Shown here piece by piece: positions 1-10,043 of a stretch of 17,493 bases of DNA; within the stretch, counting starts at the first letter, position 1; each line of letters begins with the position of its first letter. Origin of the DNA: Irineochytrium annulatum (Eukaryota; Chytridiomycota; Chytridiomycetes; Chytridiales; Chytridiaceae); contig JADGJL010000593.1 in NCBI GenBank assembly GCA_027600665.1, positions 1-17,493 of the forward strand, written 5' to 3'. Both the position numbers and the translations under genes were made by a program. A model generated the notes under the pieces. It worked only from the letters and a program-made list of their open reading frames with translations, had not been told where the DNA came from and did no database searches.

Positions 1-2
1 CC

Positions 3-3000
3 TCCGCCTCATCCCTGGACGATGACCCCATTTCACGCTACAACCCGAAGCAGCGGCCCGTATCGTACCTCGCCCCGCTCTCTCCGCCGCGTCTCAACGG
101 TCCCCCTAATACATCCGCCGGCGTCCCCAGCGCCCCGAGGCGGTACTCGGCCGCTGGCGGCGGCTCAAACCCAGAGCTCGAGCTCCGCCGGATGTCGCAG
201 CAGCAGCACCAGCTTATTGCGGTGCAGCAGCAGCAGCAGGCGGCCGCCGACGAGCTGTGGGTACGTAACGTGCTGCCGCTCCTGCACCGCCAAGTCCCTC
301 CAACGCGGCCACGGCCCGCGCGACCGTGGCTTGATGAGGGGACGGGCACGCCGCTGGATGCGATGGTGTCTACCGTTGCGGCTGCGTTAAGATTTCGGGG
401 GCGCGGGCTTGGCCGGCGCGTCGCGCTTTCGACAGTCGACGGAAGGGGAAAGGAAAGTGCGAATGTGACGTTTGAGCGGCTGGCCGCGCGGGCCGAAAAG
501 GTCGCCAGCCTGTTGAGGGAGCGGAGCTCGTTGGCGCGGGGGGATACGGTCATGCTTGTGTACCGGCGGTCGGAGGTGGTTGAGATGATGGTCGGAATGA
601 TGGGTTGCTTCCTTGCAGGGATGGCGGCCGTCCCCGTCGCGACCAGCTCGCTGGCGCTTGAGGACGAGATCACGGAGATGTTTTTCATGATGGAGAACTG
701 TCGGATCGCGCTTGCCATGACGACGGACGTAACTGGCAAGAGCTTGAGCAAGGATTTTGTCGCGACGCGGGGCGGGGTGCCGAGGATCGAGTGGTGGAAG
801 ACGAATGAAGGCGCGTTTTTGGTGAAGGACACGAGTGGCCCGGGCACGGGTTGGAAACTGCCGTCCCTGCTCGGTGCTGTTGGTGTCGCACAGCAATCGG
901 CAACGTCTACCCCTGTCGTCCTGCCGTCGGAGGAAGACTCTGTCGGGGTAGGCCGGCCCGCGGAGCTCGCGTATGTTGAGTACACGAAGAACGGCGCGGG
1001 CGAGTTGAAGGGTTGCCTGATGGACCATCATACGCTCCTTGCGCACTGCCGGTGCCTGATATCAGTTCGCGCTGTGACGTCGCGCGACGTCATTCTGGTT
1101 CAGACAGAGCCGAGACAACAATTTGGGTTGCTTGTGACGATGCTGGCCATCGTCGCAGGTTGCCAAGTGGTGACGATTTCCGATGGCGCTTGGGAGGGCG
1201 CCGGGTGGCGGACTGCTGTGGCAAAGTACGGAGCCACGATCGCGGTCGTGGACCAGCCGGGGTGCGTGGACATCATGCACGGTGCAAGGGAGAACGGTAT
1301 GATAGCGGGCGCAGGCAACGGCGCGAGGAAGGGCTCTAGTTCAGGATCGGCGGAGTTGTCTTCGTTGAGGGAGGTGTGGGTGGATAGTTGCACGCACCAC
1401 GCTGGCTTGCTTGAAGACTTGGAGGCTTATTTGAAGGAATCCAGCGCGGGGTCGGCGGTGATCGTGCCGATGGTATCGTTAAGCGAGATGGGTGGCGTCG
1501 TGTTGGCAACAAGGGATCGGGATGGGATTGCGGAGGACATCGGACTCGGGGGTTCCGGGGAAAGGGTGGACGTTGTTGTGAGCCTGGAGGGATTAAGAAA
1601 TGGGAGGGTTGATATTGTGGGTTTCACAGGCGACGGGAAGGGTCGTGCATCCGAACCACCGGGAGGGACGGTCAGCGTTGCGGAAGCCGGGTATCCGATG
1701 CATGGAGGTGAGGCCACTGTAACAATTTGAATACTCACTTGTCAAAAAGGGGCGATCGGCATCGTAGACCCGGACACGAGGGCTTTGCTGCCGAAGTGCT
1801 CAATTGGCGAAATACTTCTCCAGTCCCCAATGACGCTGCCAAAGGGGTTCTGGTCGCTGCCTAAGCTATCGGAACAAACCTTTCGGGCCCACCCAGTCCT
1901 TTACAAAGATATGGGGTTCGGCCACGTCCGTCGTGGGTCCGGGATTGTGACGGAGACGATATCCGGGGCAGGGTTTGCGCGGTCGGGGCTTTTCGGGTTC
2001 ATTCTCGACGGTTCCACCGTGCCTGCTTTGAGGGCGCCGAGATTATACGTGGTCGGCGTTGGGAGGGACAGGATCAGGCAGCGAAAGGCAGCGGAGGAAG
2101 TGGCGGAGCTTGCGGCGAAGTCACCTATGGATATGAGCGCGTGGATGGTGTCGAAGGAGGTTGGGTTCTTCATGGCATCGGACATGATCGAGTCCGTCAT
2201 GAGTCGGATATACGGGATCGAATCCTGGTACGCTGATTTTTATGCGTCACATGTTAATACTCAACTTAGTGCCATTTTCTCTGTTACGATTTCTGGCGAT
2301 GACCTGCCGGTGGTTTTGATGGAGACCTCTCGGTCGAAGGACGAGGTGGCATCAATTGCTCTGGAGACAAAGGAGATATTGCAGTCGCGGCACAGCCTTC
2401 GGCCGTACTGTATCATGATCTTCACCCCGAACGCCTTGCCGAAGCTGAAGCCGGATCCAAGTGTCGGAACGGGAATGCAAACTGGCTTCTACGGTCATAC
2501 GGCTGGCGTTGTAACGACCACAACCGGCCCTCACCGCGTCAACTATAACTTCTCCGGGGGACCATGGCGGAAGGACGCCCTTGTCCGGCGAAAGCTGCTG
2601 CCGGTCGATGTGGAAATTTGCAAAAGCCTGTTTGTGTCCGGAGAGCTCACGCCTCAGCATGTGATCGTTATTGGGAGGGCGGACTTGTTCTCCAGCATTC
2701 CGAAGTACGACGCGATCTTGGACGCCGCTAGAGAACCCGACATCGTGGTGTCGGGGAGGGGTGCGAAGGGTGGATCTTTTAAGGTCGGGCAGGTGGTTGG
2801 CGGTATGATGGATATCCCGGTTTTGGACGACGGTTCGGCGATAGACCTGTCGGTGTTCCCGACAATATCGCACGTCCTCCGCTACCGCGCCGAGGTAAAC
2901 CCGGACCGGCCCGTCTGCACGTCGATTGACTATCGGGGCAAGGAGACGAAGTCGATAACGTTCAAGAAGCTTTCAGCAAAGGTGTACGCGATTGCGCACT

Positions 3001-5563
3001 ACCTCGTCGAGAAGCGCGGCATCCGTCAGGGTGAGTATCTTATCCTGATGTTCCCGCCGGGCTCGGAGCTCCTCGGGGCGCTCCATGCCTGCCTTTACGC
3101 CGGCATTGTGCCTATCGTCTTGCCGCCGCTGGACAACAGTAGGCTAAAGGAGGACATTCCCGCCCTTCTTCAGATCGCGACCGAGTTCGGCGTCAGTAAC
3201 CTTTTCTGCTCCGCGTCCGTCGAGGACACGCTCAAGGGCAGACCTGTGCAGATCATGGTTAAGGCCGTCGCGCAGCAGCAGACCGCGCTTGAGCGCCAAC
3301 AAGACGACCTCGTGCGGCCATCCTCCGCTTCGCTCTCGTCTATCTCCTCCACCGACAAGGCCTCCCTTTCCCTCCCGACTGTCATGTCAATAAGCAAGGT
3401 ACCCAAGTCGACGCTTTTCATGAGCCTCGACGACTCTATCTTCGTCCATTCCAAAACCGCTCCGCTGGCCCATTCCGCTACGTCCCTTCCGACCCCGACG
3501 TCGCATACACCCCCCGTCGCCAGCCTGACGACTCAAATCCCCCCCGTTACACCGCCCAGTGACGCCACTGGTAGCCACTCTGCTACCCTGGCGCGCCTGC
3601 GCAAGAACACGATCCAAGGTGCGCAACGGAGCCCGACGGCCGTCATCATGGTCCATTTTAACCCGGATATGCAACGCACCGTCACGCGACTCTCGCACGC
3701 GACGCTGATGGAGCAGTGCAGGCTCCAGGCCATCCACGGGCGCATGCTTGAGAGCACAAAACCGCCGAGGATGCCGCACCAGATTGAGGAGGGAAGAAAC
3801 GGGGCACTCATCGCGACGGATCGGTGCTTTGATGGGCTTGGGTTCGTGTGCTCGCTGCTGTTGGGTGTTTATGTGGGTTGCGTGACGGTGGTGGTACCTT
3901 GGGTGGATTACGTGAGCAACCCGACGGTGAGAATTGGTTTAATGCTTGAGGTTTCTGATTTTGGCCCTAACACTGTGCCTGCAGGTATGGTTCGATGCTG
4001 TCGAGAAGTATCAAGGTTTGTAAAATCATTTGCACATTTTGCATCTTTGGATAGATTGTTGCTGATCGTGATTTTCAGTAAAAAATGCGTTCGCCACGTA
4101 TCCAATGATGGAGCACGCGATGAGCTTGATGAAGGACTTGCGGCCTTTTTCGCTTTCAAACATGGGTTCTCTAATGCTGCTCACCGAACGTCGGACAAAA
4201 CCGAAGGCGTACCGGTCTTTGATTAAGACGTACATTATGAACCAGCTGGAGCCGGCGTCAATTGGCGTGACTTACTCGACGTCGGTAAACCCGATGGTGT
4301 CATCGCGGTCTTACATGAGGAGTGAATTGACGACGCTCTGGCTGGACCTGAGGCAGCTGCGGAGGGGTAGGATTTCGGTCACGAAGGAGATGCGTGGAGA
4401 GTTTAAGGAGGAGCTGGAGAAGGACAAGTCGGCGTTAATGCTCCAAGACTCCGGAAAGGTGAGATTTGGTACCGGCGTGTTGAAAGATTTGTCGCTTATC
4501 CGGGCTACATAGATTCCAAACAACACGATTGTAGCCATCGTAAACCCCGAGACCCGCCGCCTCTGTTCCCCAAACGAGGTTGGCGAGGTCTGGGTCTGCT
4601 CCCCGGCGAACATTGACGGTATCGAGTACGACGATGCCCGGAGCCCGAATCCGCACCTTCTTGCCCCTCCCAACGGTGCCGTGTCTACCTCGGGCTCGGC
4701 CTCGGACTCCCCACGCTTGCCCACATCCCCGCTCGCCTTCCCGCCGACGTTCGACCTCATGGCGACGGTCGAGGGCATGGACCCCAACCTTCTTTTCGCG
4801 CGGACGGGAGACCACGGCTTCCTCTGGCCCGTCCCCACTACGGCGGACGGCCCGGTAGGCTCGGACGCGGCCGACCGCGCTCGTCGGCGAAGGTCGAGCG
4901 GCCTCTCTCTAACCGATGACAATCCGGTCGCCGGAGGACTCTTGAGGAATGTGCATCTGGCTCAGCAGGGCCAGCAGCCGACGCAGGGCGGGGCTTGGGA
5001 TCGGCTCGTTCTGGCGGGGCAGCCATGTGAGATGGTTTTGTTTGTCGTGGGTGGAATGGAGGAGGTATTGATGGTGAATGGGTTGAGGCATTACCCGGGG
5101 GATATAGAGAAGACGGTTGCGGGTTGTCATAAGGGAATTGTGGAGGAAGGGTGGTAAGTCTTCATGTGCTCATATTGCATGCGGTTCTGACCCGTCACTC
5201 TTTATTCCTTTCAGTGTGGTTTTCAAGTCGAAGGGCACGGTGGTGGCCGTGGTCGAGATTGCCGGCGAGCAGGGCGCGACCGCGCTATCTCCGCGGATTT
5301 TAGCAGCCGTTTTGGAGGAGCATCAGTTTTTGCTCGACGTCGTTTGCTACGTGAGGGCCGGCCATCTCGCGAGGTCCCGAGTTGGGGAGAAGCAGAGAAT
5401 CAGGGTGAAGCTTGCATACGAGCTACGGAAGTTGTAAGTTGATGTGCAGTTGCTATATTCCTTGTTTCGTTTGTTGAAGTTAGGACCCATTCTCTAATAT
5501 ACGTTTGTCCTTAGGCCTATCATTTATTCTCTCGTTGTTTCGGACAAAGTAGCGTCCATGTGA
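3..5563 (+). CDS. DIP2: DIP2/Cps1-type protein with two FAAL-like adenylation domains (5' partial)
   Basis: Exons by my reading: 3-1707, 1750-2227, 2270-3926, 3985-4015, 4079-4458, 4513-5153, 5215-5433, 5515-5563, giving 1719 residues and a stop. The frame is open to the left edge, so the start (and any DMAP1-binding domain) lies outside. Residues about 115-790 form the first AMP-binding/FAAL-like domain (WWKTNE, GELKGCLMDHHTLL, GFWSLPKLSEQTF, LYVVGVGRDRIRQR). Residues about 927-1719 form the second (ARTGDHGFL, VNGLRHYPGDIE, GEKQR), interrupted by a Ser/Thr/Pro-rich stretch at about 1075-1178. A short Q-rich run lies near residues 64-80. Known family: animal DIP2, yeast Cmr2 and fungal Cps1; DIP2 proteins affect diacylglycerol balance, and Cps1 was linked to fungal virulence. 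The last intron (5434-5514) is inferred because it restores a C-terminal P-I-Y motif as in DIP2; without it the protein stops at 5437. Family certain, individual splice sites probable. Confidence 0.9.
1708..1749 (+). other. 42-nt intron 1 of the DIP2-like gene
   Basis: GTGAGG donor and AAAAAG acceptor. Removing it joins GYPMHGG to AIGIVDPDTR, which matches the conserved run of fungal Cps1 proteins at this point. Unspliced, the frame hits a stop at 1728-1730. A TACTCAC element, close to the TACTAAC branch consensus, lies 13 nt or so before the acceptor. Confidence 0.8.
2228..2269 (+). other. 42-nt stop-free intron 2 of the DIP2-like gene
   Basis: GTACGC donor and ACTTAG acceptor. The length is a multiple of three and there is no in-frame stop, so an ORF finder reads straight through it. 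I call it an intron because the 14 extra residues interrupt a conserved strand: removing them joins YGIES to CAIFSVTISGDDLPVVLMET, as in Cps1. It shares the 8-mer AATACTCA with intron 1. Confidence 0.65.
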
Positions 5564-6182
5564 AATGCAACATTGTTTGCTGAACCCTTCTCAATATTTT
5601 TTATATTATTATCATTCACCACATCATCATATCATTATTCTCGGTTCCTCTTTTCGTTGTTCGTCTGTTCTACATCCCTTGCCACATTGCCATATTAAAC
5701 ATTATTAAATTACATATTTCGCCTGTCGTCATATGACGTCCCTTTTGACTCCTTTATGACTTTAATATCAACTGTAACTGCACTGCAAGAACAATAAGTG
5801 AAGCCTTTTGGTCGAGGATAGTTCGATATTTTTGGTTCAACAAAATGCTTCCACTTTACAGCTGCGGATATGAAACGATCACGTATCCGCCGTCACGTTG
5901 TGTGAAATCAGCATGGAAACAATGACAACGACTCGATCTCCAGCTTCCCAACACTTTTGAGCACAATCTATCACGACAGTCTTCAATAATCGTTGGATGC
6001 AGGGAAAAAGCTAAATGTTAAGGTTGGGTGGTAAAAACGTGTTTGAAGACGTCCCGATCGCTAATGTGTGAGCAGTGCCTCTTACACTCTGCCTGCGGTC
6101 CTGCTTAGAGCCGGGAGCCTGTTGCGGGCTCTCTCCCAGTCTTAGTGTAAACTCCGCAACAATACATCCATGATCTACTGTA

Positions 6183-6198
6183 GTATGCGGCCGCATAC
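6183..6198. repeat. 16-bp perfect palindrome (GTATGCGGCCGCATAC)
   Basis: Each half is the exact reverse complement of the other. It lies about 475 bp upstream of the HSP90 ATG. CGG...CCG halves are typical of fungal Zn2Cys6 regulator sites, but spacing here is zero, so binding is only a suggestion. Confidence 0.75.
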
Positions 6199-6290
6199 GC
6201 GGTCCCATTCCAAACGTGGTGGTTGGCTCCCAACACAACCTGATCCCAAACCCCAGCGCGAAGTGCATCCAGAAGCTCTTTTTATTGCTC

Positions 6291-6308
6291 TCATATAATA
6301 AAAAAAAA
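6291..6308 (+). promoter_or_regulatory. TATA-like / poly-A element upstream of HSP90
   Basis: A TCATATAATA run is followed by eight further A residues. It could be a TATA element or a nucleosome-excluding A tract. It is about 370 bp from the ATG, far for a TATA box unless the leader is long, so the assignment is weak. Confidence 0.3.
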
Positions 6309-6373
6309 GGCAGTTGTACAATGCAAACAATATTGGTGCGTCCGATGCTTCTGCTGGATCGCATCACTCCGCC

Positions 6374-6397
6374 GTTGACGCGTTGACGCGTTGACGC
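6374..6397 (+). repeat. Three exact tandem copies of GTTGACGC
   Basis: Three perfect 8-bp units lie end to end in the HSP90 promoter, about 280 bp before the ATG and 44 bp before the heat-shock element. The unit could be a repeated regulator site; TTGAC resembles a W-box core, which is a plant motif, so I do not name a factor. Confidence 0.85.
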
Positions 6398-6440
6398 TCC
6401 CCTTCACGGTGCACTTTCTGCCCCTCGACTGCAGCTGCCC

Positions 6441-6453
6441 GAAAGTTCCAGCA
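6441..6453 (+). promoter_or_regulatory. Candidate heat-shock element
   Basis: GAAAGTTCCAGCA fits nGAAnnTTCnnGAA with one mismatch in the third unit (GCA for GAA). It sits about 225 bp upstream of the HSP90 ATG, where an Hsf1 site is expected. Known: HSP90 genes are classic Hsf1 targets. The motif match is seen; binding is inferred. Confidence 0.5.
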
Positions 6454-6498
6454 CAATCGCTGCCACTCGAAATGACAACTGTCGTCAAAGTTCCGCAC

Positions 6499-6503
6499 CC
6501 AAT
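6499..6503 (+). promoter_or_regulatory. CCAAT box
   Basis: CCAAT lies 169 bp before the HSP90 ATG, between the heat-shock element and a CA/CCA-rich stretch (about 6607-6655) that looks like the 5' leader of a highly expressed fungal gene. Confidence 0.4.
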
Positions 6504-6671
6504 CCTCCGACTGACAAACTTGAAAAGGGCCGCCCCTTTGCAGAACCCAAGACCGCTTCTGAAAAAAGCTCACATACTTCGAATCGTTGCTGCGAACCTA
6601 CTCCAGCGCACCAACACCACCACACCCGCATCCGCATCACCACCGCCCTCATCGACGTACTCGACGCCGTC

Positions 6672-9329
6672 ATGTCCGACGCCACGGAAACGTTTGCCTT
6701 CCAGGCCGAGATCTCCCAGTTGATGTCGCTTATCATCAACACCTTCTACTCGTGAGTATCCGACATGCTTGGTCGCTAGCCGACTTTGGCGCCGGGACGG
6801 TCTGGGTGCCTTTGCCATGCCGCGATGCGCTGGTGGTGTGGCCTGCTTGCCTGCGGGGCTGGGCTTGCTGAGGTGGAACTGCCTTTCATGACATTAACCA
6901 TTCCCAACCTTCTATTACCCTTTTACAGGAACAAGGAGATTTTCCTTCGTGAGCTCGTGTCCAACGCCTCCGATGCCCTTGACAAGATCCGGTACGAGTC
7001 CCTTACCGACCCCTCCAAGCTCGACTCTGAGAAGGAGCTCTTCATCCGCCTCACCCCCGACGTCGAGAACAAGGTTCTCGAGATCCGCGACTCTGGTGAG
7101 AACTTGCCCTGCCACCCATATGGATTAAAACTTGTTCGGACACTCGGACATTTCCAAATCCTTCGATTACGTTCCACACGCGTTTGCTAACCATTTACCA
7201 CGCGATGCTCAGGTATCGGTATGACCAAGACCGACCTCGTTAACAACCTCGGTACCATCGCCAAGTCTGGCACCAAGGCTTTTATGGAGGCGCTCAACAC
7301 CGGTGCCGACATTTCCATGATTGGGCAGTTCGGTGTTGGTTTCTACTCGGCGTACCTCGTGGCCGACAAGGTGCAAGTCATCACCAAGCACAACGACGAC
7401 GAGCAGTACATCTGGGAGTCGGCTGCCGGCGGCTCTTTTACCATCAGTGAGTTAATATTGCTTTTCGTTTGCTTAATACCGAACTAACGCCTCGCTTATT
7501 CAATAGCCCTCGACACCACAAACGAGCCCATCGGCCGCGGCACCATCATCCGCCTGTTCATGAAGGAGGACCAGACCGAGTACCTTGAGGAGAAGAAGAT
7601 CAAGGAGATTATCAAGAAGCACTCCGAGTTCATTGGCTACCCGATCCAGCTTATGGTCACGAAGGAGACGTCGAAGGAGGTCGACGACGACGAGGCGGAG
7701 GCTGAGGAGAAGAAGGAGGACGATGAGGAGAAGCCGAAAATCGAGGAGGTCGAGGATGAGGAGGAGAAGCCCAAGAAGAAGAAGACGATCAAGGAGACGT
7801 CGAAGGAGCTTGAGGAGTTGAACAAGGTATGTGATTCGAATTTTGCTTACCTCCGTTGATCGGTATCTGACTTTATGTGCAATCAGACCAAGCCGCTCTG
7901 GACCCGGAACCCTGAGGACATCACCAACGAGGAGTACGGTGCCTTTTACAAGGCTCTCACGAACGACTGGGAGGAGCACCTTTCCGTCAAGCACTTCTCC
8001 GTCGAGGGTCAACTCGAGTTCCGCGCCATCCTCTTCGTCCCGAAGCGCGCCCCCTTCGACATGTTCGAGTCGAAGAAGAAGCGCAACAACATCAAACTCT
8101 ACGTCCGCCGCGTCTTCATCATGGACGACTGCGACGAGCTCATCCCCGAGTGGCTCAACTTCGTCAAGGGTATCGTCGACTCGGAGGATCTCCCGCTCAA
8201 CATCTCGCGTGAGATGCTCCAGCAGAATAAGATTCTCAAGGTTATCCGCAAGAACCTGGTGAAGAAGTGCCTGGAGATGTTCCAGGAGATCGCTGAGGAC
8301 AAGGACAACTTCACGAAGTTCTACGAGTCCTTCTCCAAGAACCTCAAGCTCGGCATTCACGAGGACTCGACCAACCGCAACAAGATCGCCGACCTCCTCC
8401 GTTACCACTCGACCAAGTCCGGCGAGGATCTTACCTCCCTCAAGGACTACGTCACTCGCATGCCTGAGAAGCAGAAGAACATCTACTACATCACCGGCGA
8501 GTCGCGCGCTGCGGTCGAGAACTCTCCGTTCCTTGAGGTCTTGAAGAAGAAGGGCTTCGAGGTTCTTTACATGGTCGACCCCATCGATGGTATGTATTTT
8601 GGTTTGCTTCGCCTGCTATTCGCGTCGTGATGCTAACTGCTCTTCCTTCACAGAGTACGCCGTGCAGCAGCTCAAGGAGTACGACGGCAAGAAGCTGATG
8701 TCGGCGACTAAGGAGGGTCTCGAGCTGGAGGAGGATGAGGACGAGAAGAAGGCGCTGGAGGAGCAGAAGGCTCAGTATGAGGACCTGACTAAGCAGGTGA
8801 AGGAGATTCTTGGCGACAAGGTCGAGAAGGTCGTCATCTCCAACCGTATCCTGAACTCGCCTTGCGTGCTCGTCACCGGTCAATACGGCTGGTCGGCCAA
8901 CATGGAGCGTATCATGAAGGCCCAGGCCCTCCGTGACTCGTCTATGTCGTCCTACATGGCCTCGAAGAAGACGCTCGAGATCAACCCCGACCACTCGATC
9001 GTTAAGGCGCTTAAGGAGAAGGTGTCGTCCGACAAGAACGACAAGACCGTCAAGGGTGTGTATTCTCTCTATCGTCGTCGGGTTGATGACTTGGAGCTAA
9101 TTGTTTTCAATTTTTAGACTTGACATTCCTGCTTTTCGAAACGGCCCTATTGTCTTCCGGCTTCTCGCTCGAGGACCCGTCCGGCTTTGCGTCCCGCATC
9201 CACCGCATGATCAAGCTCGGCCTCTCGATTGACGAGGAGGAGATGTCCGTCGTCGAGGAGTCGAAGGAGGACGACCTGCCCCCGCTTGAGGACGCCGCCG
9301 CCTCGACCCAGATGGAGGAGGTTGACTGA
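6672..9329 (+). CDS. HSP90: Cytosolic molecular chaperone HSP90
   Basis: Complete gene. Exons: 6672-6751, 6929-7095, 7213-7446, 7507-7826, 7887-8589, 8654-9055, 9118-9329; 2118 nt, 705 aa, the usual HSP90 length. It is an ATP-driven dimeric chaperone that matures kinases, receptors and other clients. Seen: start [17 protein letters not shown]-site residues E35, N39, D42, D81 and the GQFGVGFYS lid motif at 120-128; acidic/lysine charged linker at about 219-258; middle-domain [13 protein letters not shown] with the catalytic-loop Arg; C-terminal MEEVD, which recruits TPR cochaperones and marks the cytosolic form. All six introns are GT-AG; TGCTAAC branch sites are visible in introns 2 and 5. 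The first intron (177 nt) is the longest in the window. A heat-shock element and CCAAT box lie upstream. A diverged copy of the N-domain lies at 15232-16440. Confidence 0.98.
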
Positions 9330-9706
9330 ACGTCGGCGCAAAACTAGGGGGTTCGATGGTGGATTGAGGCAGGCATGAGGGGAGCTGATATGTGATTTGT
9401 GTCTCTTATCCTCTTTAATTGTGTAACGGATTTATTATCTCTTCCAATTTTTTGTTTTTTATTTTCAATTTCATACTTGCACCGGTCACATCGAATGTTT
9501 TCATTGCCCATCTTAAGGAGCTGATCGCTTTTGATTTAAGGTAAATTTCTTCATTCCTTGGTTTGATGTAGGCCGAGATGTGCTAGTAAAGGGTGATCTC
9601 TAGTCATGTTCCCCATCTTCTTATCTTTATTATCTTCTTTGTGTATGTGCAGTCGTTGAGATGGCGGTCTAGTTGTCGTTCATCTATCTGCTTTTTTTGT
9701 AAAATG

Positions 9707-9712
9707 AATAAA
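9707..9712 (+). terminator. Possible polyadenylation signal AATAAA
   Basis: Exact AATAAA hexamer 378 nt after the HSP90 stop. Fungal signals are degenerate, so a nearer non-canonical site may be used instead. Confidence 0.25.
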
Positions 9713-9807
9713 GCTGAAATGTTGTTCCTTGCATTTCCTTCTTTTTCCCAGTGACGGCAAAGATTTTGATTGTGCGTTCCGGCGGTTGGGATCCTGTGCA
9801 TGATTTT

Positions 9808-9868
9808 GCACGAAAGAACATATGGTCATGATCAGCAATGCACGAAAATGGTAGTCATGATCAGCAAT
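9808..9868 (+). repeat. Two imperfect tandem copies of a ~30-bp unit
   Basis: Copy 1 is 9808-9839 and copy 2 is 9840-9868. Both begin GCACGAAA and end TCATGATCAGCAAT; the middles differ by substitutions and a 3-nt gap. Each copy contains the near-palindrome TCATGATCA. Confidence 0.85.
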
Positions 9869-10043
9869 AAATATTGTAGTTTTTACGATTTGTAAGCACA
9901 AATATGAGTCGTATCTAACCATCCAACGATAGAATAATACCGAATTATCGCTGCTACGTCCTATATCTTTACCATAACATCTACAGAATAAAGGATTATT
10001 GAACTAAACGAGATAAAAGCCCCTTAGCGATTGATTGTCCTCC

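Larger units (their letters stand above)
5564..6671. other. Spacer between DIP2-like gene and HSP90
   Basis: No gene recognised. Positions 5564-5760 are strongly AT-rich and probably hold the 3' end of the upstream transcript; several ATTAAA-like runs occur and I cannot choose a cleavage site. The right half holds the HSP90 promoter elements listed separately. Minus-strand ORFs here show no convincing family match; one has a weak P450-like reading (see findings). No tRNA cloverleaf was seen. Confidence 0.6.
9330..10043. other. Convergent spacer between HSP90 and the SP-RING gene
   Basis: AT-rich, no gene recognised. It must hold the 3' ends of two convergent transcripts. T-rich runs at about 9440-9475 and plus-strand AATAAA at 9707-9712 are possible 3'-end signals for HSP90. 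The repeat at 9808-9868 is listed separately. Short minus-strand ORFs in the spacer have no recognisable content. Confidence 0.6.

Noticed and set aside
38..985. 315-codon minus-strand ORF over the DIP2-like gene
   Set aside because: Ser/Arg/Pro-rich shadow; the plus strand carries clear adenylation-domain similarity over the same bases.
5800..5850. AGTTCGAT element suggesting a tRNA T-arm
   Set aside because: No matching acceptor, anticodon or D-arm could be paired around it.
6472..6723. ORF starting 200 bp before HSP90 and overlapping its ATG
   Set aside because: It could act as an upstream ORF, but the start probably lies upstream of transcription initiation; its content is low complexity and it has no known match.
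6786..7190. ORF reading through HSP90 intron 1 into exon 2
   Set aside because: It contains the real second exon in frame, but its start lies inside the 177-nt intron, and it reads on into intron 2 to a stop there.
7500..8408. 302-codon minus-strand ORF opposite HSP90
   Set aside because: It is Leu/Val-rich and mirrors the biased codons of highly expressed HSP90 exons. Long antisense ORFs over chaperone genes are a known by-product of such bias. It also crosses two introns of the real gene.
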